Notes under the pieces: generated by a model
What the model saw: the letters and a program-made list of their open reading frames with translations, nothing else
What the model was told of the DNA's origin: nothing
Databases searched by the model: none
Shown here: positions 22,415 to 30,480 of the stretch, one piece after another
How the letters are laid out: every line of letters starts with the position of its first letter
Position numbering within the stretch: position 1 is the stretch's first letter
Program-made: the position numbers and the translations under genes
Source: Geodermatophilus siccatus
GTDB lineage: Bacteria > Actinomycetota > Actinomycetes > Mycobacteriales > Geodermatophilaceae
Direction: 5' to 3'
DNA length: 39,651 nt
Assembly: GCF_900103785.1 (NCBI RefSeq)
Contig: NZ_FNHE01000020.1
Span: 1 to 39,651 of the forward strand

Positions 22415-22843
22415 TCAGGCGAAGTCGGCCGGGGTGAACTCCCGGCGCTCGACGAGCACCAGCCAGTTGCCGGACACGTCGCGCATCACGGCCTCGACGC
22501 CGTAGGGACGCTCCGCCGGCTCCTGCAGGAAGGTCACGCCCTTGGCCGACAGCTCCTCGTACGTCCTCCGGCAGTCGTCGACCGCCAGACCCAGCCCACC
22601 CATGGAGCCCTTCTCCAGCTGGCCGCGGACGAAGGCGGCGGCGTCCTCGTCCAGCGGCGGACCGGGGGTCATCAGGGTGACCTCGAGCTCGGGCTGGCTG
22701 GGGTGGGCGATGGTGACCCAGCGGAACCCCTCGCCCATGGTGATGTCGGTGCGGGCCTCGAAGCCGAGGACGTCGACGTAGAACTCCTTGGCCCGGTCCT
22801 GGTCGAGGCAGTAGACGGTGACCAGCGAGATGTTGGTGATCAT
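22415..22843 (-). CDS. VOC (glyoxalase-fold) family protein
   Basis: 142 aa from the ATG at 22843. It is a single-chain VOC domain with paired beta-alpha-beta-beta-beta units: DQDRAKEFYVDVLGFEARTD at the start, SQPELEVTLM in the first half, and MGGLGLAVDDCRRTYEELSA then RDVSGNWLVLVERRE in the second. VOC proteins bind metals or small molecules (glyoxalase, bleomycin-resistance type). The substrate is not predictable here. The start was chosen for the leaderless promoter directly upstream. It follows the AraC-type gene by 10 bp. Confidence 0.88.
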   Translation of the reverse strand: MITNISLVTVYCLDQDRAKEFYVDVLGFEARTDITMGEGFRWVTIAHPSQPELEVTLMTPGPPLDEDAAAFVRGQLEKGSMGGLGLAVDDCRRTYEELSAKGVTFLQEPAERPYGVEAVMRDVSGNWLVLVERREFTPADFA

Positions 22844-22850
22844 GGCGTCG

Positions 22851-22856
22851 ACCCTA
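22851..22856 (-). promoter_or_regulatory. -10 element for the VOC gene, overlapping the AraC stop codon
   Basis: Read on the minus strand, TAGGGT lies seven bases before the VOC ATG. Its first three bases are the TAG stop codon of the AraC-type gene. The VOC gene can thus be made from its own leaderless transcript as well as from the operon. Confidence 0.5.
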
Positions 22857-23330
22857 TGGACGGCGACCGGTGCCGCGCTTCTCCCCGATTGCTCGACCCG
22901 GACCCGTCGTCCCGCCGAGGTCGACCACGCCGCGCATGAACAGGAAGCAGCCGGGCACGTGCGGCGCACCGCGGGCGGCCCAGCGGTCCCGGTAGGCGAC
23001 CGGCGACTCCCCGGTCAGCGCCCGGAACCGGGTGGAGAAGGAGCCGAGGCTGGCGTAGCCCACGGCCGTGCAGACCTCGGTCACGGTCAGGTTGGCCGAG
23101 CGGAGCAGGTCCTGGGCCCGCTCGATCCGCCGCCGGGTGAGGTAGCGGATCGGCGTCTCCCCGAAGGCCGCTTCGAAGGAGCGGACGAAGTGGTACTTCG
23201 AGACCCCGGCCACCCGCGCCAGCCGGTCGAGGTCCAGGTCGTCGGCGAAGTGCCGGTCGACGTGGTCGCGCGCCCGGCGCAGGTGCACCGTCAGGTCGGG
23301 CGGGCGCCCGCGGGCCGCCGTCGCCGTCAC
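22854..23330 (-). CDS. AraC-type DNA-binding protein (HTH domain only)
   Basis: 158 aa. The AraC/XylS DNA-binding domain spans about 15-115, with both helix-turn-helix units: LDRLARVAGVSKYHFVRSFE and VTEVCTAVGYASLGSFSTRF. No N-terminal ligand domain is present. A C-terminal tail of about 40 residues contains PHVPGCFLFMRGVVDLGG, which has no match I know. Small AraC proteins of this kind are often paired with VOC-domain genes, which may sense the ligand. The GTG at 23330 overlaps the previous stop (GTGA), so translation is coupled. Confidence 0.88.
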   Translation of the reverse strand: MTATAARGRPPDLTVHLRRARDHVDRHFADDLDLDRLARVAGVSKYHFVRSFEAAFGETPIRYLTRRRIERAQDLLRSANLTVTEVCTAVGYASLGSFSTRFRALTGESPVAYRDRWAARGAPHVPGCFLFMRGVVDLGGTTGPGRAIGEKRGTGRRP

Positions 23331-24013
23331 GCGTCCCGGCCCTCTCGCGCGGCCGCGTAGGCGGGTGCGCGGAACCGGGCCATCGGCCCGTCCGGGACCA
23401 GGCCCGGCGGCGGGTGGCGGACGGCGTCGAAGCGGAGGTCGGGGTCGACCTCGGGCACCGGGGCGAGCAGCCGCAGCCGGGCGAACGGCTGCCAGTCCCC
23501 CGCCCCCCGCGCCGCGGCCAGCGTGAAGGCCAACCGGCCGCTGCGGGCTGCCGCGGCGACCGGCCCGGGCTCCGCGGTCACCGGCGCGGCCCCGGGCTCG
23601 GGCAGCGCCGCCAGGAACACCGGCCCGGCGGGAGTGCGGTAACCCATGATCGAGCAGTAGACCGCCGCGGCGTCCCACCGGGGCACCGGCACCCAGCGGG
23701 TGAGCCGGCCCCGTCCCGTCGTGGACAGGAGCAGGTCCACGGGGCCGTCCGGACCCGGGAGCCGGACGGCGAGGCCCAGCAGGTCCGGCAGCGGCGTGGG
23801 CAGCCCCGCACCGCGGGAGAGCCGGACCAGCGCCGCCTCGTGCCCGCCGCCGGCCAGCCAGGGCACGTCCCACCCAGCCGGTCCGCCCGTGCGCTCCAGC
23901 ACGGCGTCGAGCACCGCGCCGCGCGGGTGCATCGGCTTGCCGCGGCGCCAGCGGGCGAGCGCCCCCAGCGGGACGGCGACGGCTCGGCCGGCGGTGCGGG
24001 GCAGGTCGGTCAC
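23327..24013 (-). CDS. Conserved actinobacterial protein of unknown function
   Basis: 228 aa. Phrases such as RRGKPMHPRGAVLDAVLERT, ALVRLSRGAGLPTPLPDLLG and FRAPAYAAAREGRD are ones I recall from actinobacterial proteins sometimes labelled phosphodiesterase, although no metal-binding HD, DHH or GDxHG motif is present. The RLSRGxGLP/HPRG pattern is faintly catalase-like, which is only an impression. There is no signal peptide or membrane helix. The GTG at 24013 has the strong site aggagg upstream. It is the first gene of a coupled set with the AraC-type regulator and the VOC protein. Confidence 0.7.
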   Translation of the reverse strand: MTDLPRTAGRAVAVPLGALARWRRGKPMHPRGAVLDAVLERTGGPAGWDVPWLAGGGHEAALVRLSRGAGLPTPLPDLLGLAVRLPGPDGPVDLLLSTTGRGRLTRWVPVPRWDAAAVYCSIMGYRTPAGPVFLAALPEPGAAPVTAEPGPVAAAARSGRLAFTLAAARGAGDWQPFARLRLLAPVPEVDPDLRFDAVRHPPPGLVPDGPMARFRAPAYAAAREGRDA

Positions 24014-24190
24014 GGGCGTCCTCCTGTGGTCGGGTGGGACCCCCCTACCCAGCGAGGCGGAGGAGCCCCGTACCCGGGATGGCGGGCCCGCGTCCAGCTG
24101 CGGCGATCCGCCTGGGGCGGGCGGGACGGGAGCGACGGGCTCGTCAGATCCTGTCCGAGTTCGCGTCGAACTCCGGTGGAGATCCGCCAC

Positions 24191-24219
24191 GTGACACAGA
24201 AGGCTCGTCTGCCTACGTT
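24191..24219 (+). promoter_or_regulatory. Promoter of the 64-aa membrane protein, leaderless
   Basis: A -35-like GTGACA (24191-24196) and -10 TACGTT (24214-24219) are separated by 17 bases. The ATG follows six bases later, at the expected transcription start. This is the best-formed promoter in the window. Confidence 0.65.
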
Positions 24220-24225
24220 GAGTAC

Positions 24226-24420
24226 ATGCTCACGACGCTCCTGGTGATCGCTGGTGTCCTCCTCGGACTCGTCGGCCTGCTCGCCCTGATCGTGAGCCTG
24301 AGCGCCCGCCCGGCCACCCGTCCCTCCGGCGGGTGGGTCGCCGACACCGGCCGCGGGCACCCCGACGTCTGGTCCGCGCCGGCGAACCCTGCGACCTCGG
24401 AGCTGCCCACCGCCCGCTGA
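24226..24420 (+). CDS. 64-aa single-pass membrane protein
   Basis: The N-terminus MLTTLLVIAGVLLGLVGLL is one transmembrane helix (about 4-26), followed by a polar tail rich in Pro, Gly and Thr with no motif I know. The promoter structure fixes the start. It is divergent from the unknown-AraC-VOC operon. The sequence between 24421 and 24580 before the next gene holds no further gene. Confidence 0.75.
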   Translation: MLTTLLVIAGVLLGLVGLLALIVSLSARPATRPSGGWVADTGRGHPDVWSAPANPATSELPTAR

Positions 24421-24580
24421 GGGCCCCCCGTCCGCCGTCCCGGCGGCTGCGCACGGCGCGCCGCCGGGACGCGCCGTCGACCGCGCTCATCCGGGTGTTC
24501 CGGACCGTCGCCGTGCGGAATGATCCCGGCACGGCGTCGCGCTCCCCCGCACGCCGGGGGCACGAGCGGGGCGAGGCGAC

Positions 24581-26620
24581 ATGGCACCGTCACACAAGTC
24601 AGGCTCCTCCCAGCGACGGCTGCACGCGCTCGGCCGCCTGCTGCTGGCGCTCCCCCTGGCCGGCGCGCTGCTCGCCGCGCTGCTGGTCCCCTGGGTGGTC
24701 GGGCCGGGCCTGGTCGCCAGCTCCTCGGCGAGGCTGCTGGCCCCGCTGCCGGTCCAGCTGACCGACGCCACGCCGCCGGGCAACACCGTCGTCCTGGCCT
24801 CCGACGGGTCGGTGATCACCTACTTCTACCGGAACAACCGGACGCCGGTCGGCGCGGACCAGATCGCCGACGTCATGGAGCAGGCGCTGGTCGACATCGA
24901 GGACGAGCGCTTCTACGAGCACAACGGCCTGGACGTGCAGGGCACGCTGCGGGCCCTGGCGCGCAACGTGAGCTCCGGCGACGTCGAGGAGGGCGGCTCG
25001 ACGATCACCCAGCAGCTGGTCAAGCAGACGCTGCTGCAGACCGCCGCGACCCCCGAGGAGCGACAGGCGGCCACCGAGCAGACGCTGGGCCGCAAGCTGC
25101 GCGAGGCGCGGCTGGCCCTGGCGCTGGAGGAGACCTACCCCAAGGAGGAGATCCTCACCCGGTACCTGAACACCGTGTACTTCGGCGAGGGCGCCTACGG
25201 CGTGCAGGCCGCGGCCCAGGCCTACTTCAGCGTCGACGCCGCCGACCTCACCCTCCCGCAGGCGGCGATGCTGGCCGGCCTGGTGCAGACGCCGACCTCC
25301 GACAGCCCGCTGGTCGACCCGGAGAAGGCACGGGAGCGGCGCAACGTGGTGCTGGAGCGGATGCACGCCCAGGGCCACATCAGCGACACGCAGCTGGCCG
25401 AGGTCTCAGCCGCGCCGGTGGAGGCCGATCCGGCACCGCTCCCGCCCAACGGCTGCGCCGGCGCAGGCGTCCTCGGCGGCTTCTTCTGCGACCTGCTGCA
25501 GGACCACCTCACCGGCACCCTGGGGATGACCCAGGAGCAGCTCGAGGACGGCGGCCTGACCATCCGCACGACGATGCGCGCCGACCTGCAGCGCTCCGCC
25601 GACGCCGCCGTGCTGGCGACGCAGCCGATGGGCGACCCGGTGGCGGCGATGTTCACCGCGGTCGAGCCGGGCACGGGCAACGTGCTCGCGATGAGCGCGA
25701 ACCGGGTCTTCGGCTTCGACGCCGAGGACCCGGCCCAGTCGTCGGTGAACCTCAACGTGGTCGCCAGCAAGGGCTCCGGCTCCACGTACAAGGTCTTCGT
25801 GGCCACCGCGGCCCTGGAGCGCGGCCTGCCGCCCTCGCACACGATCACCACGAGCGACCCGTACACCTCCCGCGTGTACCGCAACGGCCTGGAGCCCTAC
25901 ACGGTCAGCAACGTCGAGGGGACGTTCCCGCCGACGCTGACCATGTACGAGGCGCTGGTCCGTTCCTCCAACACCTACTTCGTGGCCCTGGAGGACGACC
26001 TGGGCAGCGTGGAGGGGCCGGTGCGGGCGGCGCAGCGGCTGGGCCTGACCTCGCTCGACCCGGTGGCCGACCAGGTGATCGCCCAGAACCGCGGCTCGTT
26101 CACCCTCGGCCCCGAGGCGACCAGCCCGCTCGCCCTGGCCAGTGCCTACTCGACGCTCGCCGCCAACGGCACCCGGTGCACCCCGGTCCCGGTCGTGGAG
26201 GTGCTCGGCCGGGACGGGCGGCCGCTGACCCGCGAGGACGGCAGCCCGCTGGGCACCGGCGCCTCCTGCACGCCGGAGGTGGTGTCGCCGCAGATCGCCA
26301 CGACGGTGAACCAGATGATGGTCGGCGGCTCCTCGCTGCCCTACGGCACGGGACGGCGGGCCGCGATCCCCGGCCACCAGATCGCCACCAAGACCGGCAC
26401 CGCCCAGGACCGGGCGTCGGTGTCGTTCGTCGGCTCCACGCCGCGGTACACCGCCAGCGTCATGCTGTTCAACCCGACGGCGAACGTGGACGTCGGCGGG
26501 TTCGGCGGCAGCCGCGGCGGCCAGATCTGGCACGACGCTTTCCTGCCGGTGCTGTCGGGCGAGGCACCGGAGTTCTTCCCGCCGCCGGGCATCCCGCTCC
26601 CGGCGCTGCCCGGCGGGTGA
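24581..26620 (+). CDS. Class A penicillin-binding protein (transglycosylase-transpeptidase)
   Basis: 679 aa. It polymerises lipid II and crosslinks peptidoglycan at the outer membrane face. An N-terminal anchor (about 18-42) is followed by the GT51 domain with catalytic E107 in EDERFYEHNG, GGSTITQQLVKQ (138-149) and the RKLREARLALALE region. The transpeptidase domain has S401-T-Y-K404 (SxxK), S462-S-N464 (SxN) and K604-T-G606 (KTG), so all catalytic residues are present. No PASTA or cytoplasmic extension is seen. The ATG at 24581 lies behind ggggcgaggc. It converges with the GMC oxidoreductase gene with only three bases between the stop codons. Confidence 0.95.
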   Translation: MAPSHKSGSSQRRLHALGRLLLALPLAGALLAALLVPWVVGPGLVASSSARLLAPLPVQLTDATPPGNTVVLASDGSVITYFYRNNRTPVGADQIADVMEQALVDIEDERFYEHNGLDVQGTLRALARNVSSGDVEEGGSTITQQLVKQTLLQTAATPEERQAATEQTLGRKLREARLALALEETYPKEEILTRYLNTVYFGEGAYGVQAAAQAYFSVDAADLTLPQAAMLAGLVQTPTSDSPLVDPEKARERRNVVLERMHAQGHISDTQLAEVSAAPVEADPAPLPPNGCAGAGVLGGFFCDLLQDHLTGTLGMTQEQLEDGGLTIRTTMRADLQRSADAAVLATQPMGDPVAAMFTAVEPGTGNVLAMSANRVFGFDAEDPAQSSVNLNVVASKGSGSTYKVFVATAALERGLPPSHTITTSDPYTSRVYRNGLEPYTVSNVEGTFPPTLTMYEALVRSSNTYFVALEDDLGSVEGPVRAAQRLGLTSLDPVADQVIAQNRGSFTLGPEATSPLALASAYSTLAANGTRCTPVPVVEVLGRDGRPLTREDGSPLGTGASCTPEVVSPQIATTVNQMMVGGSSLPYGTGRRAAIPGHQIATKTGTAQDRASVSFVGSTPRYTASVMLFNPTANVDVGGFGGSRGGQIWHDAFLPVLSGEAPEFFPPPGIPLPALPGG

Positions 26621-26623
26621 GGG

Positions 26624-28246
26624 TCAGCCCTCGATCACCAGCTCCGCGGCGCGCTCGCCGATGGCCACTGCCGTCGCCGCCGGCCCGCGCGAGGTCACCG
26701 TGGGCATGACCGAGGTGTCGACCACCCGCAGCCCCTCGACCCCGCGGACCCGCAGGTGCTGGTCGACCACGGCGCCGGGATCGGAGTCCGGGCCCATCCG
26801 CGCCGTCCCGGCCAGGTGGACGGCGGTGGCCAGCGATCGGCGGATCCAGCGGTCCAGTTCGCGGTCGGAGGCCAGGACGTCGTCGGGCAGCCCGGTCCGC
26901 TCCGCGACCAGCGGGGCCATCGCCGCCGTCCGCAGCAGCTCGGCCGCCAGCCGCACGCCCTGCCGCATCCGCCGGCGGTCGGAGTCGGTGGACAGGTACC
27001 GGTACTCCAGCCGCGGCTGCACGCCCGGGTCGGGACTGGTCAGGGCGAGCCGGCCGCGGCTGTCCTCCCGCTGCAGCGCGACGCCGAGGAACAGGTCGTC
27101 GCGGCGCCGGGCGGTGTCGAGCAGCCGGTGCAGCGAGGCGCCGCGCAGCGCCCTCAGCGTGGCCCCCGGCCGGCGCAGCACCCGGGCCGCACCCGCCGAC
27201 GTGCGGGGCGCCATGACCCGGCTGAACGGCTTGAGCCAGGGCAGCACCTCGAGGTCGCCGGGCACCGCCGCGCCGTCGGAGGTGGCGTTGAGGACGCCGT
27301 GCAGCGGGTGCAGGTCGCGCGGCATCGGCAGCCGCCGGGCCGGCCGCCAGGTGACGTAGACGTCGGGGTGGTCGGTGTAGTCCGCGCCCACGCCGGGGAC
27401 GTCGGCCACCACGTCGAGGCCCAGGGCGCGCAGGTCGTCGGCCGGGCCGATGCCGGAGAGCAGCAGCAGCTGCGGCGACCCGACGGCGCCGGCCGCCAGC
27501 ACCACCTCGCCGGCCCGCACCACGCCGTCCGCCGTCTCGACCCCCACCGCGCGGCCGCCCTCGACGACCACCCGGCGCACGGGCACGCCGCCGCGCACGG
27601 TCAGCCCGGGGTGCCCGCGGCGCGGGGAGAGGTAGGCCATGGCGGTGTTCACCCGCACGCCGTCGGCCACGTTGAGCGGCACCGGCCCCCAGCCGGGCGG
27701 CCCGTCGGTGTTCTTGTCCGGCTCGTCGGGGGCGCCGAGCTCCGCGGCCGCCGCCCCGAGCGCGTCGGCGAGCGGGTGCCCGTCCGGAGCCCGCCGGACC
27801 GGCACCGGCCCGTCGGCGCCGTGGCCGGGCCGGTCGCCGTACTCGCGGTCGGCCTCCAGCCGCACGAACGAGGGCAGGACGGCGTCGTAGGACCACAGGT
27901 GGTTGCCCGCGGCGGCCCAGCCGTCGAGGTCGGCGCGGGTGCCGCGGACGAAGTAGCCGCCGTTGAGGGCGCTGGACCCGCCGGCCACCCGCCCGCGCGG
28001 CACCGGGAAGGTCACCTCCTCGGTCAGCACCCCGGTGAGGTCCCAGTTCGCCGGGTGCCCGGGGACGGCCGCGGCCATCCGGGCGGCGTCGCGCAGGTCG
28101 GCCGGGAACTCCACGTGGTCCGCGCCGGCCTCCAGGACCAGCACCCGCCGTCCGGCGTCGGCCAGCCGCGCCGCGAGCGGGGCGCCGGACGTGCCGGCCC
28201 CCACCACGACGACGTCCCACTGCGCGGCTCGCCACCCACCCCTCAC
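26624..28246 (-). CDS. GMC-family FAD oxidoreductase
   Basis: 540 aa. The FAD-binding motif VVVVGAGTSGAPLAARLADA (12-31) ends in VLVLEAG. The GMC signature 1 region is RGRVAGGSSALNGGYFVRG and signature 2 is VVLAAGAVGSPQLLLLSGIG. The first active-site residue is the His of HLAGTARMG. The second conserved His/Asn is not evident: that stretch reads SVMPTVTSRGPAATAVAIGE. This C-terminus resembles, from memory, the Rv0697/MftG-like branch linked to mycofactocin, but no other mycofactocin gene is in the window. Substrate unknown, likely an alcohol. It is the last gene of a coupled operon: its GTG overlaps the ligase stop. Confidence 0.88.
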   Translation of the reverse strand: MRGGWRAAQWDVVVVGAGTSGAPLAARLADAGRRVLVLEAGADHVEFPADLRDAARMAAAVPGHPANWDLTGVLTEEVTFPVPRGRVAGGSSALNGGYFVRGTRADLDGWAAAGNHLWSYDAVLPSFVRLEADREYGDRPGHGADGPVPVRRAPDGHPLADALGAAAAELGAPDEPDKNTDGPPGWGPVPLNVADGVRVNTAMAYLSPRRGHPGLTVRGGVPVRRVVVEGGRAVGVETADGVVRAGEVVLAAGAVGSPQLLLLSGIGPADDLRALGLDVVADVPGVGADYTDHPDVYVTWRPARRLPMPRDLHPLHGVLNATSDGAAVPGDLEVLPWLKPFSRVMAPRTSAGAARVLRRPGATLRALRGASLHRLLDTARRRDDLFLGVALQREDSRGRLALTSPDPGVQPRLEYRYLSTDSDRRRMRQGVRLAAELLRTAAMAPLVAERTGLPDDVLASDRELDRWIRRSLATAVHLAGTARMGPDSDPGAVVDQHLRVRGVEGLRVVDTSVMPTVTSRGPAATAVAIGERAAELVIEG

Positions 28247-29559
28247 AGCCCGAGGACCTCCGGCAGGTCCAGCCGGCGCACCTTGCCGGTCGAGGTACGC
28301 GGCAGCTCACCGACCGGGTGCAGGCTCTTGGGCCGCTTGGCGGGGGCCAGCCGCTCGCGGGCCCACCCGGCCAGCTCGGCCGGGTCGGCGTCGCCCACGT
28401 AGGCGGCGACCACCCGCTGGCCCCACTCCGCGTCGGGCACGCCCACGACCGCGCTCTCCACGACGCCCGGGTGCGCGTCGAGCACCGCCTCGACCTCGGC
28501 CGGGTAGACGTTCACGCCGCCGGAGATCACCAGGTCCTCGCGGCGGCCGTCGAGCCAGACGGTGCCGTCGTCGTCCACCCGGCCCAGGTCGCCGACCGTG
28601 ACCCGGTCCCCGCGCCAGGCCGCGGCGGTCTTCTCCGGCGCCCGCCAGTACTCGAAGCGCGCCCAGCGCGGCACGGCGCACCACAGCTGGCCGCGCTCGT
28701 CGGTCTCCAGCCGCCGTCCCGGGCGGGCCCGGCCCACGCTGCCCGGGTGCGCCAGCCAGTCCTCCGGCGAGCAGACGGTGAACTGCGCCTCGGTGGAGCC
28801 GTAGAACTCCCACACGCTGCCCTCGGGCGCCGCGGCGAGCACCGCCCGCTTCACCGGCGCCGGGCAGGGCGCGCCGGCGTGCACGAGGCGGCGGAAGGAC
28901 GACCAGTCGACGGGGTGGGCGGGGGACGAGACGGCCAGCAGCCGCTGCAGGTGGGTGGGCACGCAGAAGGTGGTGGTCGGCCGCAGCGTGGTGATCGCCT
29001 CCGCCGCCCGGCCGACGTCGAACGGGCCGGGCAGCAGCACCTCGCCGCCGGCCAGCAGCGTGGAGACGGCGAAGCGCAGCGGCGCGGAGTGGTGCAGCGG
29101 GGAGAGCAGCAGGTACCGGTCGGCCGGGCCGAGGCCCCAGAGGTCGATCTCCTCGGCGGCCAGCGCGCGGGCGTCGTCCTCGGCCAGGACGCCGGACCAC
29201 ACGCCCTTGCGGCGGCCGGTGGTGCCGGAGGTGTAGTGCATCGGCCGGGCCAGCGGGACGTCGGCGAGCTCGCCCTCGTCGTCCTCGGCGAGCAGCCGCT
29301 CGGGCTCGGCGCCGACGTCCAGCCCGGGGTCGGCGTCCTCGGCCAGCGCGGCCCGCTCGGCCGCGGGCAGCGCGGGGTCGAGGACCACGGGGACGACGCC
29401 GGAGCGCAGCGCGCCCAGCACGACGGCGAGCAGCGCCGGCGAGGCCGCCGCGGACACCAGCAGCCGGTCGCCCGGACCCAGCCCGGCCGCCCGCAGCGCC
29501 GCCGCGGCGCGCCGCTGGTCGCGCTCGCTGTCGGCCGCCCGGACGACCGGCACGCTCAC
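28243..29559 (-). CDS. Acyl-adenylate-forming enzyme (AMP-dependent synthetase/ligase)
   Basis: 438 aa, short for the ANL superfamily (usually 500-550). Core motifs are present: the phosphate loop HYTSGTTGRRKGV, YGSTEAQFTV (A5), GDLGRVDDDGTVWLDGRRED (A7), DLVISGGVNVYPAEVE (A8) and PRTSTGKVRR with the catalytic lysine (A10). It would activate a carboxylic acid as acyl-AMP and probably transfer it to CoA. The shortening is in the N-terminal part, as in some MenE-like or aryl/acyl-CoA ligases. It is coupled at both ends by GTGA overlaps, to the MBL hydrolase upstream and the GMC oxidoreductase downstream. Confidence 0.9.
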   Translation of the reverse strand: MSVPVVRAADSERDQRRAAAALRAAGLGPGDRLLVSAAASPALLAVVLGALRSGVVPVVLDPALPAAERAALAEDADPGLDVGAEPERLLAEDDEGELADVPLARPMHYTSGTTGRRKGVWSGVLAEDDARALAAEEIDLWGLGPADRYLLLSPLHHSAPLRFAVSTLLAGGEVLLPGPFDVGRAAEAITTLRPTTTFCVPTHLQRLLAVSSPAHPVDWSSFRRLVHAGAPCPAPVKRAVLAAAPEGSVWEFYGSTEAQFTVCSPEDWLAHPGSVGRARPGRRLETDERGQLWCAVPRWARFEYWRAPEKTAAAWRGDRVTVGDLGRVDDDGTVWLDGRREDLVISGGVNVYPAEVEAVLDAHPGVVESAVVGVPDAEWGQRVVAAYVGDADPAELAGWARERLAPAKRPKSLHPVGELPRTSTGKVRRLDLPEVLGL

Positions 29560-30422
29560 GGCAACCGCACCCGGTCGCCGTCGAGCACCACGTGACCCTC
29601 AGCGGCCAGCTTGGCCAGCGTCGCGCGCGTCGACTGGGCCGCCGCCGGCCACACCTCCCGCGGCACCTCGGCGTAGACGTCGGCGACCAGCTCGTCGACC
29701 GTCCCGGCACCCCGCACCATCGCCGCGAGCAGCTGCTGCTCCCGGAACACCCGGTGGGCCAGGTAGAAGTCCAGCACCGCGCCCGGGTCCTCGGTCAGCT
29801 CCGGCCCGTGCCCGCAGTACAGCGCGCTCGGGCCGAGGTCGTGCACCCGGCGCAGCGAGGCCAGGTAGGCCAGCACGTCGCCCTCCGGGTGGGTCACCAC
29901 CGACGTCCCGCGGCCCAGCACGTGGTCGCCGACGAGGACCGCGCCGGACTCCAGCCGGAAGGCCAGGTGGTCGGCGGTGTGCCCGGGTGTGGGGACGACG
30001 CCGAGCGTCGTCCCGGCCAGCGCCAGGCGCTCCCCCGGCTCCAGCACCCGGCCGTCGGGCCCGGCGACGCGGGCGTCGGCGGCCGCCACCTGCGCGCCGA
30101 GCCGGGCGCCCCACGGCAGCGCCGCCTCCGCGTGGTCGCCGTGGTGGTGGGTGACCAGGACGGCGACGCAGCGGGCGTCCCGCGCGGCCAGCGCCACCTC
30201 GACCGCGGCCAGGTGCGCCGGGTCGTCGGGCCCCGGGTCGACCAGCACGGCCTGCCCGCTGCCCGGGGCACCGACCAGGTAGGTGTTGGTGCCGTCCAGC
30301 GTCATCGGCGACGGGTTGGGCGCCAGCACCCGGGTGACCAGCGGCTCGAGGTCCGCCGTCCGCGGCATCGCCCCCGGGGCGGGGAGGTCCCAGGTGGCGC
30401 GGGGGTCGACCGGGGTTCTCAC
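29556..30422 (-). CDS. Metallo-beta-lactamase-fold hydrolase (LACTB2-like)
   Basis: 288 aa. The zinc-binding motif VTHHHGDHAEA (HxHxDH) and the later ligands in PTPGHTADHL, VGDHVLG and LYCGHGPEL are present. SPMTLDGTNTYLVG near the N-terminus and the C-terminal winged-helix-like domain (about 225-288) match the LACTB2 group. Relatives include RNases and thioesterases, so an acyl-CoA or thioester substrate is plausible beside an acyl-CoA ligase. The GTG at 30422 was chosen because TACCGT lies seven bases upstream. Upstream in-frame starts would lie beyond that promoter. It is the first gene of the operon. Confidence 0.88.
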   Translation of the reverse strand: MRTPVDPRATWDLPAPGAMPRTADLEPLVTRVLAPNPSPMTLDGTNTYLVGAPGSGQAVLVDPGPDDPAHLAAVEVALAARDARCVAVLVTHHHGDHAEAALPWGARLGAQVAAADARVAGPDGRVLEPGERLALAGTTLGVVPTPGHTADHLAFRLESGAVLVGDHVLGRGTSVVTHPEGDVLAYLASLRRVHDLGPSALYCGHGPELTEDPGAVLDFYLAHRVFREQQLLAAMVRGAGTVDELVADVYAEVPREVWPAAAQSTRATLAKLAAEGHVVLDGDRVRLP

Positions 30423-30429
30423 GTCGGGC

Positions 30430-30473
30430 ACGGTAGCCGCGCCCGGGCACCCCGGCGCACGCGGAACTACCGT
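30430..30473. promoter_or_regulatory. Divergent leaderless promoters
   Basis: TACCGT on the minus strand (30430-30435) serves the MBL-ligase-GMC operon, and TACCGT on the plus strand (30468-30473) serves the lipoprotein gene. Each is seven bases from its start codon. The starts are only 58 bp apart, so the two -35 regions overlap, and the two transcription units could compete or be co-controlled. Confidence 0.55.
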
Positions 30474-30480
30474 CGGGCCC

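Noticed and set aside
24520..26709. A 729-codon frame overlapping the penicillin-binding protein
   Set aside because: It is Arg/Gly/Pro-rich without domains, while the frame starting at 24581 has all catalytic motifs of a class A PBP.
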